Assembly: GCF_024758725.1 (NCBI RefSeq)
Contig: NZ_CP096972.1
Location: 1,346,001-1,410,000, forward strand
Direction: 5' to 3'
From: Sphingomonas sp. SUN039
GTDB lineage: Bacteria > Pseudomonadota > Alphaproteobacteria > Sphingomonadales > Sphingomonadaceae
DNA length: 64,000 nt
Shown here: positions 8,772 through 17,498 of the stretch, piece after piece
How positions within the stretch are numbered: position 1 is the first letter of the stretch
Layout of the letters: each line of letters starts with the position of its first letter
Notes under the pieces: model-generated
Database searches by the model: none
Seen by the model: only the letters and a program-made list of their open reading frames with translations
What the model was told of the DNA's origin: nothing
Made by a program: the position numbers and the translations under genes

Positions 8772-8931
8772 GCAGGACCCTGGCAACCCAGGCAATCCGA
8801 ACAGCTTGGCTTGGAAGCGGTACCATGCTGTTACTAAGCGTTCACCAACAAGCCGGAGCGATCTCATCTGGTCAGGCGTTATTGTTGGCATTTTCGGGGT
8901 GATCATCGCGATAAACCTTTTGATTCAGTGA
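8755..8931 (+). CDS. Small single-span membrane protein, unknown
   Basis: A 58-codon frame with ATG 8755 preceded by GGAG at seven bases, an ideal ribosome-binding site. Its product has a short Pro/Gly/Asn-rich N-terminus (MQDPGNPGNPNSLAWKR) and one clear C-terminal transmembrane helix (WSGVIVGIFGVIIAINLLI). It is encoded on the strand opposite to the whole tra cluster, in the gap between traG and the lytic transglycosylase, and its first 17 bases are antisense to the probable start of the latter. A longer plus frame runs upstream to 8398, but that part is only the shadow of the transglycosylase. I do not recognise the family. Confidence 0.6.
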   Translation: MSLNPMQDPGNPGNPNSLAWKRYHAVTKRSPTSRSDLIWSGVIVGIFGVIIAINLLIQ

Positions 8932-8934
8932 CGT

Positions 8935-11900
8935 TCATCTGAGGCCCGTTGGTTTCGGATCGTATTCGATGTGCAAATGATTGCGGCTCGGATCGCGGAA
9001 CGTCTCGAACTTCACGTCGTAATCCCGACCCAGCGCGTTGCGGACGCGGTCCTGAAGTGCGCGACCCTGCGTAATCGTCAGATTGTTACCGCGAAAATCG
9101 AGGGCGTCGCCGTCAGGGTGAAGCGAACCATCCATATGGTGCCCATCGGTGCCTGAAGTGATCGTGGGAGCGGTCAGCCCCAGCGCGCGGCTTTCCGTCG
9201 CGACCGAAGCAATCGGCATCTGCATATGCTTGTCGAGGCTCGTAACAGTCACACCGGGCTTCACCCCTACGCCGTTTGCGCGAATATAGTTGGTGGCATC
9301 GAAGTGGGTGGCGTTCATCCGGTCGAGTATGGGAGCGACGAATGGCATAGTGCGCCCGAGCGGCAAATCCTGCGCCGCGCCGACATCCCCCGACAGCGCA
9401 TCGCCTTGCCGGTGGATGTAACCGTTGCTTAAATTCGTGTCGCGCTGACGACCATCCATGCGATCGTTGGCACCGCTGATCCGATCACCCACCAATGCGC
9501 TTAAACTCGTATCGCGCGAATCCCGAAGGACAATGACGTCGGGGCCAGATCCGTTGACGTCGCCGACTTGTCGGTGGCCCCACGCCTGCACATCGGCAGC
9601 ATTGGCAACCGAAGGGGCAGCGATACCGCTTGAGGCAAGGGGATCGATCGGGCCAAGCTCTCGGCGCATGTCATCGACGAACGAGCGCCGGAAGCGGTTT
9701 TCGAGGACATCGCGGGCATCGCGCTGTGGACCGATCGGCCGACCGCCGTCGAGATCGACATCTCGCATCCAGGTCGCATAGCCGGAATCGCGCAAGCTGG
9801 GGTTCCGCGCCATTTCGCTTGCGACAAAGCTCTGCCAGTTCTGGCTGTAATCGCGGCTTGTCTGAAAGCCGCCGGATTCGATGTCGCTGATCTGGCGGTC
9901 ATAGCGCTTCCCGACCTCTTCGAGACGACCGGCTTCGCGGGTGAAGGTCTCGGCCTGGGTGACGCTCGCATCACGACGGCGGGTTAGCCCTTCTAGCTCT
10001 GAGTTGCCGCTCGTCGATGCGGCGCGGAAGAAGCTCTCGCGCGAGCGTATCGCGTTGTCGCTCGTGCTTTCCGAATTGAGGAAATCCAAACCTTTTGAGA
10101 TGCGCTCGTTGACGCTGGCGCCTGACAATCTGTTACGCGATTCTTGGCTCAAGACGCTGGCATTTATGCCAGCAGTGATGCCGGGGATCGGCACGCCAAC
10201 GCCCAAATCGGCAGAGCCCTGGAGATAAGAATACCGAGCGAGTTCGTCGGCGGACCGGCGATCAAACCCATAGTCATTGACGAGGCGATCGGACCAGCTG
10301 CGCGTAAGATTCTGCGACTCGGTGATCGAATCCTGCAGCTGCCTTCCCGTCGTCGTCTCGCTGCCCCGCGAAGCTTGGACGGTCTTGAAAATTTGACTGC
10401 CAAGCGTGTTCGCCGCCGACCAGGCCTCGCTGGCATGCTCACGAGCCTGCGTCGACTGGTTCTGGAATTGGCCGACCGTCTCGCGCAGTTCGCCCAAATT
10501 GCCTTTGGTGAAACTCGGCTTCCATTCGAAACTCGAAATCGCCGGCTGCTGGTTGGTGACGACCGAGCCATCGGCATTGAGCGTCGAAATCGTGCCATTG
10601 GGCTGCCTGAACGAGAAGGCAGGCGCACCGCTCGCAAAATTGGGCTGCGCGTTCCACTGGTCGCGGCTCTGCGTGTTGACCGTGGCGTTGGCGAGGCTGG
10701 CGTTGCCATAGGCATAGTTGCCCGTCGTCGCCTCAAGCGCAGCCGCCTCGGCGGCGTTCTGGCTGGGGGCAAGAAAACTCGTCGCCTGCCCTGCAATAGC
10801 CATCGCGCCGCGGGCCATGCCTGCGGCAAGAAACGGCACCGTCGCGATCATGTAACCGGCGAGCGTTGCGGTCTCGTCGTTGATCGCGCCGATCCCGGCA
10901 AAACTGCCGAGCGACATCCCACCCGCGGCGATGGCGTTACCCGACGACAGCCCCTTGCTCAGCAGGATCATGTGAAGGACGACGTAAAGCGGTCCCCAGG
11001 CTGCCAGATAGAAAAACCCTGTCGCATAGCCTTTCAGCGCTCCGACGCCGGTGCGGGGTATCAGGAAGAGCGGAAACAGCACCGGGAACATCGCGTAAAA
11101 GACGACAGTCAATACGATGTTCAGGATCGGCACCCATTTCATCGCACCCTGTGCGATCGCCGAGTAGGTATTGCGCGTCTGCAGGTCGGCTCTCGTGGCG
11201 GCAAAGCTGTCGATCGACGAAGCCCCCGTCCCGCCCGACATATCGTCGCGCGCCTGCATGAACGCGTTGATCGCCAGGCTCTGGCGCATGATCGCGAACG
11301 CGTTGGCCGCATTGCCGGTGAACGCCTGATAAGTTACCGGAAGGTCCGCAGCGAGCTTGGCCTGTGCGACCGCATTTGCGTAATTGGGATAGAGGTGCTT
11401 CGCCCAGGGCAGGTTGAAGCCGGTCAGAAACTGCTGCCACTGAGGTGTCAGCGCAGCATAGGCGTCACGGCATGAGATGACCGCCGTTGCCGTCGTCGCC
11501 CCGGGGCCGTTGCCGTTGCGGGTCAGAAACGTCTGGAACCGCGCCGGGCTTCCCGGGCCGATATCCGCCCAGAGATCGGGCGACCGCGCGAGCGAGTCCA
11601 TCGACTTGAAGCCCATCATGACGTCGTAGAACACGCAGCGCTTCATGTGCTCGTTGATGTTGGCGGCAAATTCGGGATCGTTGATCCGGATTTGCCGGGT
11701 CTCTTCCATGAGGCGCGATCCATAGATCATCCCATTCGACGAATATTGCAGCTGCGCGGGCATCACGAACACCGTCTCGGCCTCGCGCGTCAGATAGTCG
11801 CCGACCTGGCTCGTGAAGCTCGCGATTAGCCCGAGCCCCAGTGGCACATTGGCAACAACCGACGGCGCGAGACCTGCATTGACACGGTCGGTGACCTTGA

Positions 11901-12132
11901 CCGTCACCGTCGGCACCATCAGGCACAGATAGATCAGCGTCGATTGGAGGAACCAGTTCATCCACGCCCGCCAGTCGAGATTGAACGCGACGATCAGCAG
12001 CGTGTAAATAAGTCCCATCACCAGCACGACGCGGATCAGCGATTTGTATCCGCCGCCACCGGTCCATGCCGCGACCGCGTTCATCACGTTGACGATGTAT
12101 TCGCCGCCGCCGATCGTGAAGAGTTCGAGCAT
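8935..12132 (-). CDS. traG: TraG, F-type mating-pair stabilisation protein with C-terminal M15-like domain
   Basis: A 1065-residue inner-membrane/periplasmic protein. The first ~470 residues are TraG_N: several transmembrane helices (SLIRVVLVMGLIYTLLIVAF, STLIYLCLMVP, MFPVLFPLFLIP, GFFYLAAWGPLYVVLHMILL). A long polar, partly coiled-coil region follows (about 500-960). The last ~80 residues contain TSGTDGHHMDGSLH, GDALDFRG and NHLHIEYD, the Ser-x-His/Asp and His-x-His pattern of LAS (M15-type) metallopeptidases, near residues 1003-1012 and 1052-1054. F TraG acts in pilus assembly and in mating-pair stabilisation/entry exclusion; a C-terminal peptidase is not part of the classical description as I know it. 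The gene ends the core tra operon, 37 bases after traH, with a purine-rich SD before ATG 12132. Confidence 0.92.
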   Translation of the reverse strand: MLELFTIGGGEYIVNVMNAVAAWTGGGGYKSLIRVVLVMGLIYTLLIVAFNLDWRAWMNWFLQSTLIYLCLMVPTVTVKVTDRVNAGLAPSVVANVPLGLGLIASFTSQVGDYLTREAETVFVMPAQLQYSSNGMIYGSRLMEETRQIRINDPEFAANINEHMKRCVFYDVMMGFKSMDSLARSPDLWADIGPGSPARFQTFLTRNGNGPGATTATAVISCRDAYAALTPQWQQFLTGFNLPWAKHLYPNYANAVAQAKLAADLPVTYQAFTGNAANAFAIMRQSLAINAFMQARDDMSGGTGASSIDSFAATRADLQTRNTYSAIAQGAMKWVPILNIVLTVVFYAMFPVLFPLFLIPRTGVGALKGYATGFFYLAAWGPLYVVLHMILLSKGLSSGNAIAAGGMSLGSFAGIGAINDETATLAGYMIATVPFLAAGMARGAMAIAGQATSFLAPSQNAAEAAALEATTGNYAYGNASLANATVNTQSRDQWNAQPNFASGAPAFSFRQPNGTISTLNADGSVVTNQQPAISSFEWKPSFTKGNLGELRETVGQFQNQSTQAREHASEAWSAANTLGSQIFKTVQASRGSETTTGRQLQDSITESQNLTRSWSDRLVNDYGFDRRSADELARYSYLQGSADLGVGVPIPGITAGINASVLSQESRNRLSGASVNERISKGLDFLNSESTSDNAIRSRESFFRAASTSGNSELEGLTRRRDASVTQAETFTREAGRLEEVGKRYDRQISDIESGGFQTSRDYSQNWQSFVASEMARNPSLRDSGYATWMRDVDLDGGRPIGPQRDARDVLENRFRRSFVDDMRRELGPIDPLASSGIAAPSVANAADVQAWGHRQVGDVNGSGPDVIVLRDSRDTSLSALVGDRISGANDRMDGRQRDTNLSNGYIHRQGDALSGDVGAAQDLPLGRTMPFVAPILDRMNATHFDATNYIRANGVGVKPGVTVTSLDKHMQMPIASVATESRALGLTAPTITSGTDGHHMDGSLHPDGDALDFRGNNLTITQGRALQDRVRNALGRDYDVKFETFRDPSRNHLHIEYDPKPTGLR

Positions 12133-12169
12133 TGTCCGCCCCTTCCCGCTTTACCCTACTGGCGCCCCA

Positions 12170-13636
12170 TTACTGGAGCCCCTGCGCGTTCAGCCCGCGC
12201 GAGAAATTGAGCGCCGCCGACATGCCCGGCGACATGCTGTTCTGGAGCGTCGATTCGAGCTGTACCGTGCGATCGATGACGCGCATCGTGACTTCGACGC
12301 GCTGGGCATTGCGGATTTCGCGCTGCGCGAATTTGGCGCGGACCCCCTGGACCTGCGCCGCCCAGGCCGCCGCGCTGTTCTCGTCAGCCTTGACGAGGCT
12401 TACCTTGGCCATGTCGAACTTGCCGAGCACATCGTTCATGATCGACTGCAGGAGATCGATCGCGGTCAACTCGGCGAGCGTGTCGACCTCGCCGGTGCCC
12501 ACAATGCTCGAACGCGACGCCACCTGCACGGCAAGGATCTTGTACAGCGGCAGGCTCGCGACGTTGAGCAACGTCTTTTCGGCATCGGTGATCGCTGTAT
12601 CGGCCTGGATATGCAGCACCATGTCGAGCAGCATGGCCCGTACCCGCGGTCGGATCGCCTGATTGGTATCGATAAACAGGCGCTGCGTCCCGACGTCGAG
12701 GCATTCGGCATCGTTACACTTCAGAATATCGACCTTGACGCCCTGGTACTGGGTACCGTCGAGCAAGGCTTCGACGATCGAATCGTCGCCGGGTCCGAAC
12801 TTCTGGATGATCGTACCCTTGGTCTTGTCGGGCGAGGGCTTGGTGACCACCGTTCCGATGATCGTCATGACCATTTCCTTGAACTGCTGGTCGTATCCCT
12901 GAAATTGCGGGCTCTTGTTCAGAATATCCCAGGTAAAATTGTGCGGTTCGCCGATCAGCTGGTCCTTCATTTCGGGATTGGTGTTGGCCGCGATCGTCTG
13001 GTCGCGCTTGTCGCCATTGTTGCAGCCCTGACGGCTCGCAGCCCAGTCGGAGAACAGTCCCTGGCTGTTGCCGACCGCTTCGCAGATCGTCGAGCGCGTC
13101 GTCTCCATCTTCGGCCACAACCCGCCGACCAGCCCCTGCGCAGTCTCGCAGCTCGAAATGTTCATCTGGTTGATCTGCTGGAGCTTCTGGCTCATGTCCT
13201 TGATGACGCCCGATATCTGCGGACTGATCGCTTCGATCGCGAGCTGGAAGGCAAAGCCGATCGCATTGTTCGCGGTGGCTTTCAGCATCGCGACCAGCTC
13301 GGCGGTATTGATGAAGGAAAAGCTGCCCGCGAACAGGTCGATACCGCCGCAGCCGGCGCGCGCGTGCGGCAGCTGTAGGTTGAAGGGCTGGATCGACTTC
13401 TGCGGGAAGCGCGTCCAGATATTGCCCCCCGAATAATATCCCGCCGACTGGCCCTGGAACGCAGAGGGCCCGGTGGCATTGGCGCGGCCCCCAGCATCGT
13501 CGAAATAGGCCTGCATGTCCTGCCCGACATTGGCATGGGCTGGGGTCAGAATGCTCGCGTTGAAAGCCGCCACAAGGCCAAGCGTTGCCGCTATTCGGGC
13601 AAAGATACGCCGCGGGGTGCTGCGTAAATCGGCCAT
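12170..13636 (-). CDS. traH: TraH, F-type conjugal transfer pilus assembly protein
   Basis: A 488-residue periplasmic/outer-membrane-associated protein with an N-terminal signal peptide (IFARIAATLGLVAAFNASI...AHA). TraH-type features are the GYYSGGNIWTRFPQKSIQPF segment, the RAGCGGIDLFAGSFSFI block, and conserved Cys residues in ISSCETAQGL, STICEAVG and RQGCNNGD. TraH works with TraF and TraU/TraW/TrbC in pilus extension. Its ATG overlaps the traF stop as TGATG, so translation is coupled. Length is typical for the family (about 450-490). Confidence 0.93.
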   Translation of the reverse strand: MADLRSTPRRIFARIAATLGLVAAFNASILTPAHANVGQDMQAYFDDAGGRANATGPSAFQGQSAGYYSGGNIWTRFPQKSIQPFNLQLPHARAGCGGIDLFAGSFSFINTAELVAMLKATANNAIGFAFQLAIEAISPQISGVIKDMSQKLQQINQMNISSCETAQGLVGGLWPKMETTRSTICEAVGNSQGLFSDWAASRQGCNNGDKRDQTIAANTNPEMKDQLIGEPHNFTWDILNKSPQFQGYDQQFKEMVMTIIGTVVTKPSPDKTKGTIIQKFGPGDDSIVEALLDGTQYQGVKVDILKCNDAECLDVGTQRLFIDTNQAIRPRVRAMLLDMVLHIQADTAITDAEKTLLNVASLPLYKILAVQVASRSSIVGTGEVDTLAELTAIDLLQSIMNDVLGKFDMAKVSLVKADENSAAAWAAQVQGVRAKFAQREIRNAQRVEVTMRVIDRTVQLESTLQNSMSPGMSAALNFSRGLNAQGLQ

Positions 13637-14520
13637 CAGAAATCACTCCCGGGCTTTGTGTTGGTGAGCACGAAAATCCGGTCGATGATTTCGTCGGCGG
13701 CCATCAGCCCGGTTCCGATTGGGATCGGTCGCCGGGTCAGCGTGTCGAACAGCACAAGCGCGGGCGTGGCCTTGCCGACAAGTCCCATGCGTTCGCGCTG
13801 GCCGCTGTCGACCACATAATTGGGGAAGGTTCGACTGGGGCCGCCGTCCATCGAGACCGCAACCACCGACAGACGGTTGCTGTCGGCGACCGACTTCAGG
13901 ATCGGCGACTGGATGTCGCAGGCAGCACAGCTCTGCGCATAGAAATAAAACACGCCATAGCGCTGTGCCAGATGCGCCATCGCCGCAGTGCGGGCGGCCG
14001 AGCGATTGTCGAGCCACGCGCGCTTTCCAACCGTCGAGACCGGACGCTGCAGCGTGTAATCGACGTCGGGGTTCTGCCAGAGCGCGCGTTGCCAGACATC
14101 GGCAAAGGTCGACGACCGGTCGAGCTGCGCGCGCTGGAAGCGCACATAGGCGAGCACATTGGCTTCGGTCGGCTCAAGGATCGCGCGCGCCTTCAGCTCG
14201 TCGAGCTGATGCCCGATCGCCTTCAGCTGCGCATCTGCCGTTTGTCGCGGTGCTGCTTGCGGCAACGTTTCTCGCGGTCTGGCCTTCGGCTTGTCGCAAT
14301 AGAACCAAGTACCGAGTTTGCGACGGCAATAAAGATCGCCCCCCTGCCTTTCGTCCTCATCCCACCCGCGCTCATGCGACACAGGCGGGGCCATCGTGGC
14401 AACCTCGGTCGTCAGGGCGATCGATGACGGGTCGGCGGCTTCTTGCGCGGACAAGGGCGCGGATAACGGCATCGACGCCATGATGACGACAAGCGCAAGC
14501 TGGCGAGATCTATTCAGCAT
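13636..14520 (-). CDS. traF: TraF, F-type conjugal pilus assembly protein (thioredoxin-like)
   Basis: A 294-residue periplasmic thioredoxin-fold protein of F-type secretion systems. It has a signal peptide (LALVVIMASMPLSAPLSAQ), the TraF-type N-terminal block RGWDEDERQGGDLYCRRKLGTWFYC, and a C-terminal thioredoxin domain with YGVFYFYAQSCAACDIQ, a CxxC motif near residue 198. F-plasmid TraF generally lacks CxxC, so this one may be redox active, like TrbB. The ORF is followed by traH (1-base overlap), and its start is overlapped for 11 bases by the small wHTH-like gene. Confidence 0.9.
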   Translation of the reverse strand: MLNRSRQLALVVIMASMPLSAPLSAQEAADPSSIALTTEVATMAPPVSHERGWDEDERQGGDLYCRRKLGTWFYCDKPKARPRETLPQAAPRQTADAQLKAIGHQLDELKARAILEPTEANVLAYVRFQRAQLDRSSTFADVWQRALWQNPDVDYTLQRPVSTVGKRAWLDNRSAARTAAMAHLAQRYGVFYFYAQSCAACDIQSPILKSVADSNRLSVVAVSMDGGPSRTFPNYVVDSGQRERMGLVGKATPALVLFDTLTRRPIPIGTGLMAADEIIDRIFVLTNTKPGSDF

Positions 14521-14884
14521 CGGGACGGTCCTCTCTTATGAGCGTGACGTCGAGGAGCTTTCCGACGTCAAAAAAATAGCGATCGCGGTAGATGAGCTGG
14601 ACGATCCCGCGCGCCGCGAGCTCGGCTTTGTCGCGCGCCGCTTCGGTGGCGTGGAGCGCGATGCCATCGGTCGTCAGCCACTCGCGGTGGATCAACCGTC
14701 GCAGCGCATTCGATATGTCGCTTTCGACAAGGCTGATGTTGAACCAGCGGCCAATCTCCGCGACGACCGATGCGACGTCGCTCCCCGGACGACGGGTAAA
14801 GCAAATGACGACCGCCAGCTCGACGACCGAGATCTCGGGAATCGGTGCCAGGGCATCGATGGCCGTGACGCTCCTCGGTTCCAT
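14510..14884 (-). CDS. Hypothetical protein, possible winged-helix, within tra operon
   Basis: A 124-residue soluble protein without signal peptide or membrane span, embedded between traN and traF and coupled to both (TAATG with traN, 11-base overlap with traF). The middle (ISLVESDISNALRRLIHREWLTTDGIALHATEAARDKA) has the helix-turn-helix-wing rhythm of PadR/MarR-type winged helices: an N-terminal helix, a recognition-like helix, then a short beta turn. I do not recognise a named family. F has trbE-like small genes in this region, but those are membrane proteins, so this is not an obvious equivalent. A regulator of transfer or a structural adaptor are both possible. Confidence 0.7.
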   Translation of the reverse strand: MEPRSVTAIDALAPIPEISVVELAVVICFTRRPGSDVASVVAEIGRWFNISLVESDISNALRRLIHREWLTTDGIALHATEAARDKAELAARGIVQLIYRDRYFFDVGKLLDVTLIREDRPDAE

Positions 14885-16752
14885 TACGGCCCCCTGCGCG
14901 CATAATAGGCACGGATCCTGGCCTGGATATCGGTCATGGCAGCGGCCTCGTTGGGTACCTTCGCCGCGTCCATGAATTCCTTGTAGACCTCGGTGAAATC
15001 CATCTTGGACAGGTCGAGCGCCGCAAATTCATCGATGGTGAAGCCCGCGCAGTCAGGAGTCTTGGGCGTTCCCCAGCTTTTGCGCAGCTGGTCGCGTCCC
15101 TGCTCCTGCAGGATGCGCGTCAGCTTCGACAGGAAGCAGCACGAACTGCGGCGCTTGGTCGTGCAGATGCCGAGAAACGATTCCGAGCACCACGAGCCAA
15201 GCGTGTGACACAGACCCATACGGTCGCGGACGTCGAGCTCCATTTCCTTCGGCCCGCACAGGAACAGCGTCAGAAAGGGCGTTGCCAGCCCCGCGATCGC
15301 AGCGGGCCCTGCGGCGAGCGCGGCAAAGCCTGTCGCCACCGGAATCAGTCCCGATGTCTTGCCGGCGCAGCAATTGACCAGTCCGAAGATCGGCTTGTGG
15401 CAGCTCATCGCGGTGCCCTTGAACAGCTTGAAGTCGATGTCGCTGAACTCGCGGTTCGCCTGCGCGAGCGATTCCATCCCGACCACGGCATCCTTGAATT
15501 CGTCCGACGCCTCGCGCGTCACCGCCTCGCAATCGCCACCGATGCAATAGACATCGCCGCCGCACACGAACTGCTTGGGATCAGTCGCGCTGGCCGGAAT
15601 CGGACACGTGTAAATGCGCTCTTCGACCTTGCACGCGCCTGCTCTCGGGTCGTCGAGGCATTCGGTGCGGTCGAACCGACAGGCAGGGTTGTTGTCGAGG
15701 TCGGTGCAGTCGTTGCCGCGGGTGATCGTCTTGCACTGATAGTCGCGCTTCCACGCCCAGCAGGGCTGCGTGATCAGCGTTCCGCCCATGTCGCGCGTCT
15801 GCGGGCTGGAATCGGTGCAGACTTCCGGCCCAGTTAAGCTGCAATCGGGATCGGTCGACAGGGCCGAACAGACGCCATCGTCGCGCGCCACGGTCGTCGT
15901 GCTGCGTGTTTGCGTCGCGAAATACAGCTGGCCTGTGGCGACCGCCGGGAACGGTTGATTGGTGCCGAACGGTGTCGGTACCTGGTTCGAGCACGTGTAG
16001 CGTTGCGCGTTCCCGACCACCCGCGGTCGACAAAACTGCAGATAGGCCTGCGGGTCGCTGCCGCCGGCACCATAGACAATCTGGGTATCGCACACCGGCA
16101 GATATTCAGGAAGCGCGACGCATTGTCCTGACTGGATCATCGCCGCGAACCCTGACATCACCGGCACGCCGTTGGGTCCGAAACGATCGTCGGACACCCA
16201 ATAGTCGTAAAAAGTCTGGTCGACCGTCGTCGGCACGAGCGCGGGTGCACAGCTGCGCACCTCGTCGACGATTTTCGACCCCGAATTGCAGGTCGCCTCG
16301 AACGTCCCTGCCGAACTCGTCGACGGCGGCAACTCGACGCACTGCCCCGTCGTCCCCTGTGGATCGACACCGCGCGCATAGGTCGCGGGATCCTGGTTGA
16401 TGATCTCGCCGCGCGCGACGGTCTCGTCGACCTGGGCGGCGGGCACGACGGGACGGATCGCATTGCCGTCGATGACGAGGATGGCTCCGGGATTGGTCCG
16501 CGCCGCACCAATCCGCGCGGCTTCCAGCGCGCCGGGATTGTTTTCATAGCTTCGCTCGGGCGCGTTCGCGCCCTGATAACCCGGCAGATTGTCGATCGCT
16601 GTCTGTTCGGTTTCAGCGGTGCCTTGCGCTGCCGTCGTTGCGGCGGTGCCGAAAACTCTGGCGTCGTCGCGTACACCCTGCATCTGCGCCATTACGGGGA
16701 TCGCGGGCGACGCAAGCGCAAGCAGCAGGCCGAGGCTCAATGCGCGGCGCAT
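14884..16752 (-). CDS. traN: TraN, F-type mating-pair stabilisation outer-membrane protein
   Basis: A Cys-rich secreted protein of 622 residues from ATG 16752, which gives a clean signal peptide (ALSLGLLLALASPAIPVMAQ). TraN is the outer-membrane adhesin of F-type systems that stabilises the mating pair by contacting recipient porins. Visible are many paired cysteines (for example CNSGSKIVDEVRSC, CDTQIVYG, CSLTGPEVC, CWAWKRDYQC, FVCGGDVYCIGGDC) and the conserved C-terminal TraN block around MSCHKPIFGLVNCC and LGSWCSESFLGICTTKRRSSCC. The start overlaps the trbC stop as TGATG. The frame remains open upstream, but that part is the trbC shadow. Confidence 0.93.
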   Translation of the reverse strand: MRRALSLGLLLALASPAIPVMAQMQGVRDDARVFGTAATTAAQGTAETEQTAIDNLPGYQGANAPERSYENNPGALEAARIGAARTNPGAILVIDGNAIRPVVPAAQVDETVARGEIINQDPATYARGVDPQGTTGQCVELPPSTSSAGTFEATCNSGSKIVDEVRSCAPALVPTTVDQTFYDYWVSDDRFGPNGVPVMSGFAAMIQSGQCVALPEYLPVCDTQIVYGAGGSDPQAYLQFCRPRVVGNAQRYTCSNQVPTPFGTNQPFPAVATGQLYFATQTRSTTTVARDDGVCSALSTDPDCSLTGPEVCTDSSPQTRDMGGTLITQPCWAWKRDYQCKTITRGNDCTDLDNNPACRFDRTECLDDPRAGACKVEERIYTCPIPASATDPKQFVCGGDVYCIGGDCEAVTREASDEFKDAVVGMESLAQANREFSDIDFKLFKGTAMSCHKPIFGLVNCCAGKTSGLIPVATGFAALAAGPAAIAGLATPFLTLFLCGPKEMELDVRDRMGLCHTLGSWCSESFLGICTTKRRSSCCFLSKLTRILQEQGRDQLRKSWGTPKTPDCAGFTIDEFAALDLSKMDFTEVYKEFMDAAKVPNEAAAMTDIQARIRAYYARRGP

Positions 16753-17498
16753 CACCCACCCGAACCGAGATGCTTGAGCGCCGTTGCCGCAATCCTGGCG
16801 CCAGGTCCGCCGCCTTCCGCAAAACTTTCGAGCGCATAGGGCACCGTGACATTGCCTGCGAGCCGATCGTGCGGCGGCGTCGCGGTCTTGCAGTCGAACC
16901 CGTCGCACAGGTCGAAATCGGACGTGACAACGACGAACGCCGGCACCGTCGTCACGTTGAACGCCCGGAACAGACGAGGGTCGATGCCGATCGACTTGGC
17001 CTCCTGACCCTGGTCGACGACCCGCGCGATGCCCTGTTGGAACGCCTTGATCGAATTGCCGGGGAATCCTTGAAAGACAATGGTACCGCCGGCTTTGCTG
17101 ACATCGCGAATAAGCGGTTTGAGGCTCTCAGGCGGCATCGACAGCGAGACGAAAACGATGAACTGCGGTGCGTCGCCGGTTTGCGCCTTGCCGGTGACAT
17201 CGGCCATCATCCGGTCGAGCTCGGAGGCCCCCGGCGCTTTGCCTGCCGCATCGACGTAGCGCCGATGGTTCCCCTGACCCGTTGCCGCCGTTTCGCGCGC
17301 ATCCCCCGCCACGGCATCCGTGCGGCGCTTGATCTCGTCGACAAAGGCTTGCGCGTCGGCAGCCGTCGCATCGGCGCGCCTTTGGATCGCCTGGACGTCG
17401 AGACCTGCGAGTGGGTTGGCGCCGGTCTGGGCCAACACGGCCGCGGTGCAGAACAGGCCGACGGCGCCGCCGATGAGAAGCGTCGATTTCCGGTTCAT
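16752..17498 (-). CDS. trbC: TrbC, F-type conjugative pilus assembly protein
   Basis: A 248-residue periplasmic protein with signal peptide (STLLIGGAVGLFCTAAVLAQ). The second half is the F-type TrbC domain, a thioredoxin-like fold without CxxC: APQFIVFVSLSMPPESLKPL, GTIVFQGFPGNSIKAF, IGIDPRLFRAFNVTTVPAFVV and the ending block DRLAGNVTVPYALESFAE. F-type TrbC interacts with TraW in pilus assembly. The N-terminal part before residue 100 is charged and probably helical. The start ATG 17498 overlaps the traU stop (ATGA). Confidence 0.92.
   Translation of the reverse strand: MNRKSTLLIGGAVGLFCTAAVLAQTGANPLAGLDVQAIQRRADATAADAQAFVDEIKRRTDAVAGDARETAATGQGNHRRYVDAAGKAPGASELDRMMADVTGKAQTGDAPQFIVFVSLSMPPESLKPLIRDVSKAGGTIVFQGFPGNSIKAFQQGIARVVDQGQEAKSIGIDPRLFRAFNVTTVPAFVVVTSDFDLCDGFDCKTATPPHDRLAGNVTVPYALESFAEGGGPGARIAATALKHLGSGG

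Noticed and set aside
10144-11475. Plus-strand 443-codon frame opposite traG
   Set aside because: It is antisense to the well-supported traG frame and has Arg/Gly-rich composition typical of shadows in GC-rich DNA.
12044-13378. Plus-strand 444-codon frame opposite traH
   Set aside because: It is antisense to traH, has no ribosome-binding site and shows no protein-like pattern.
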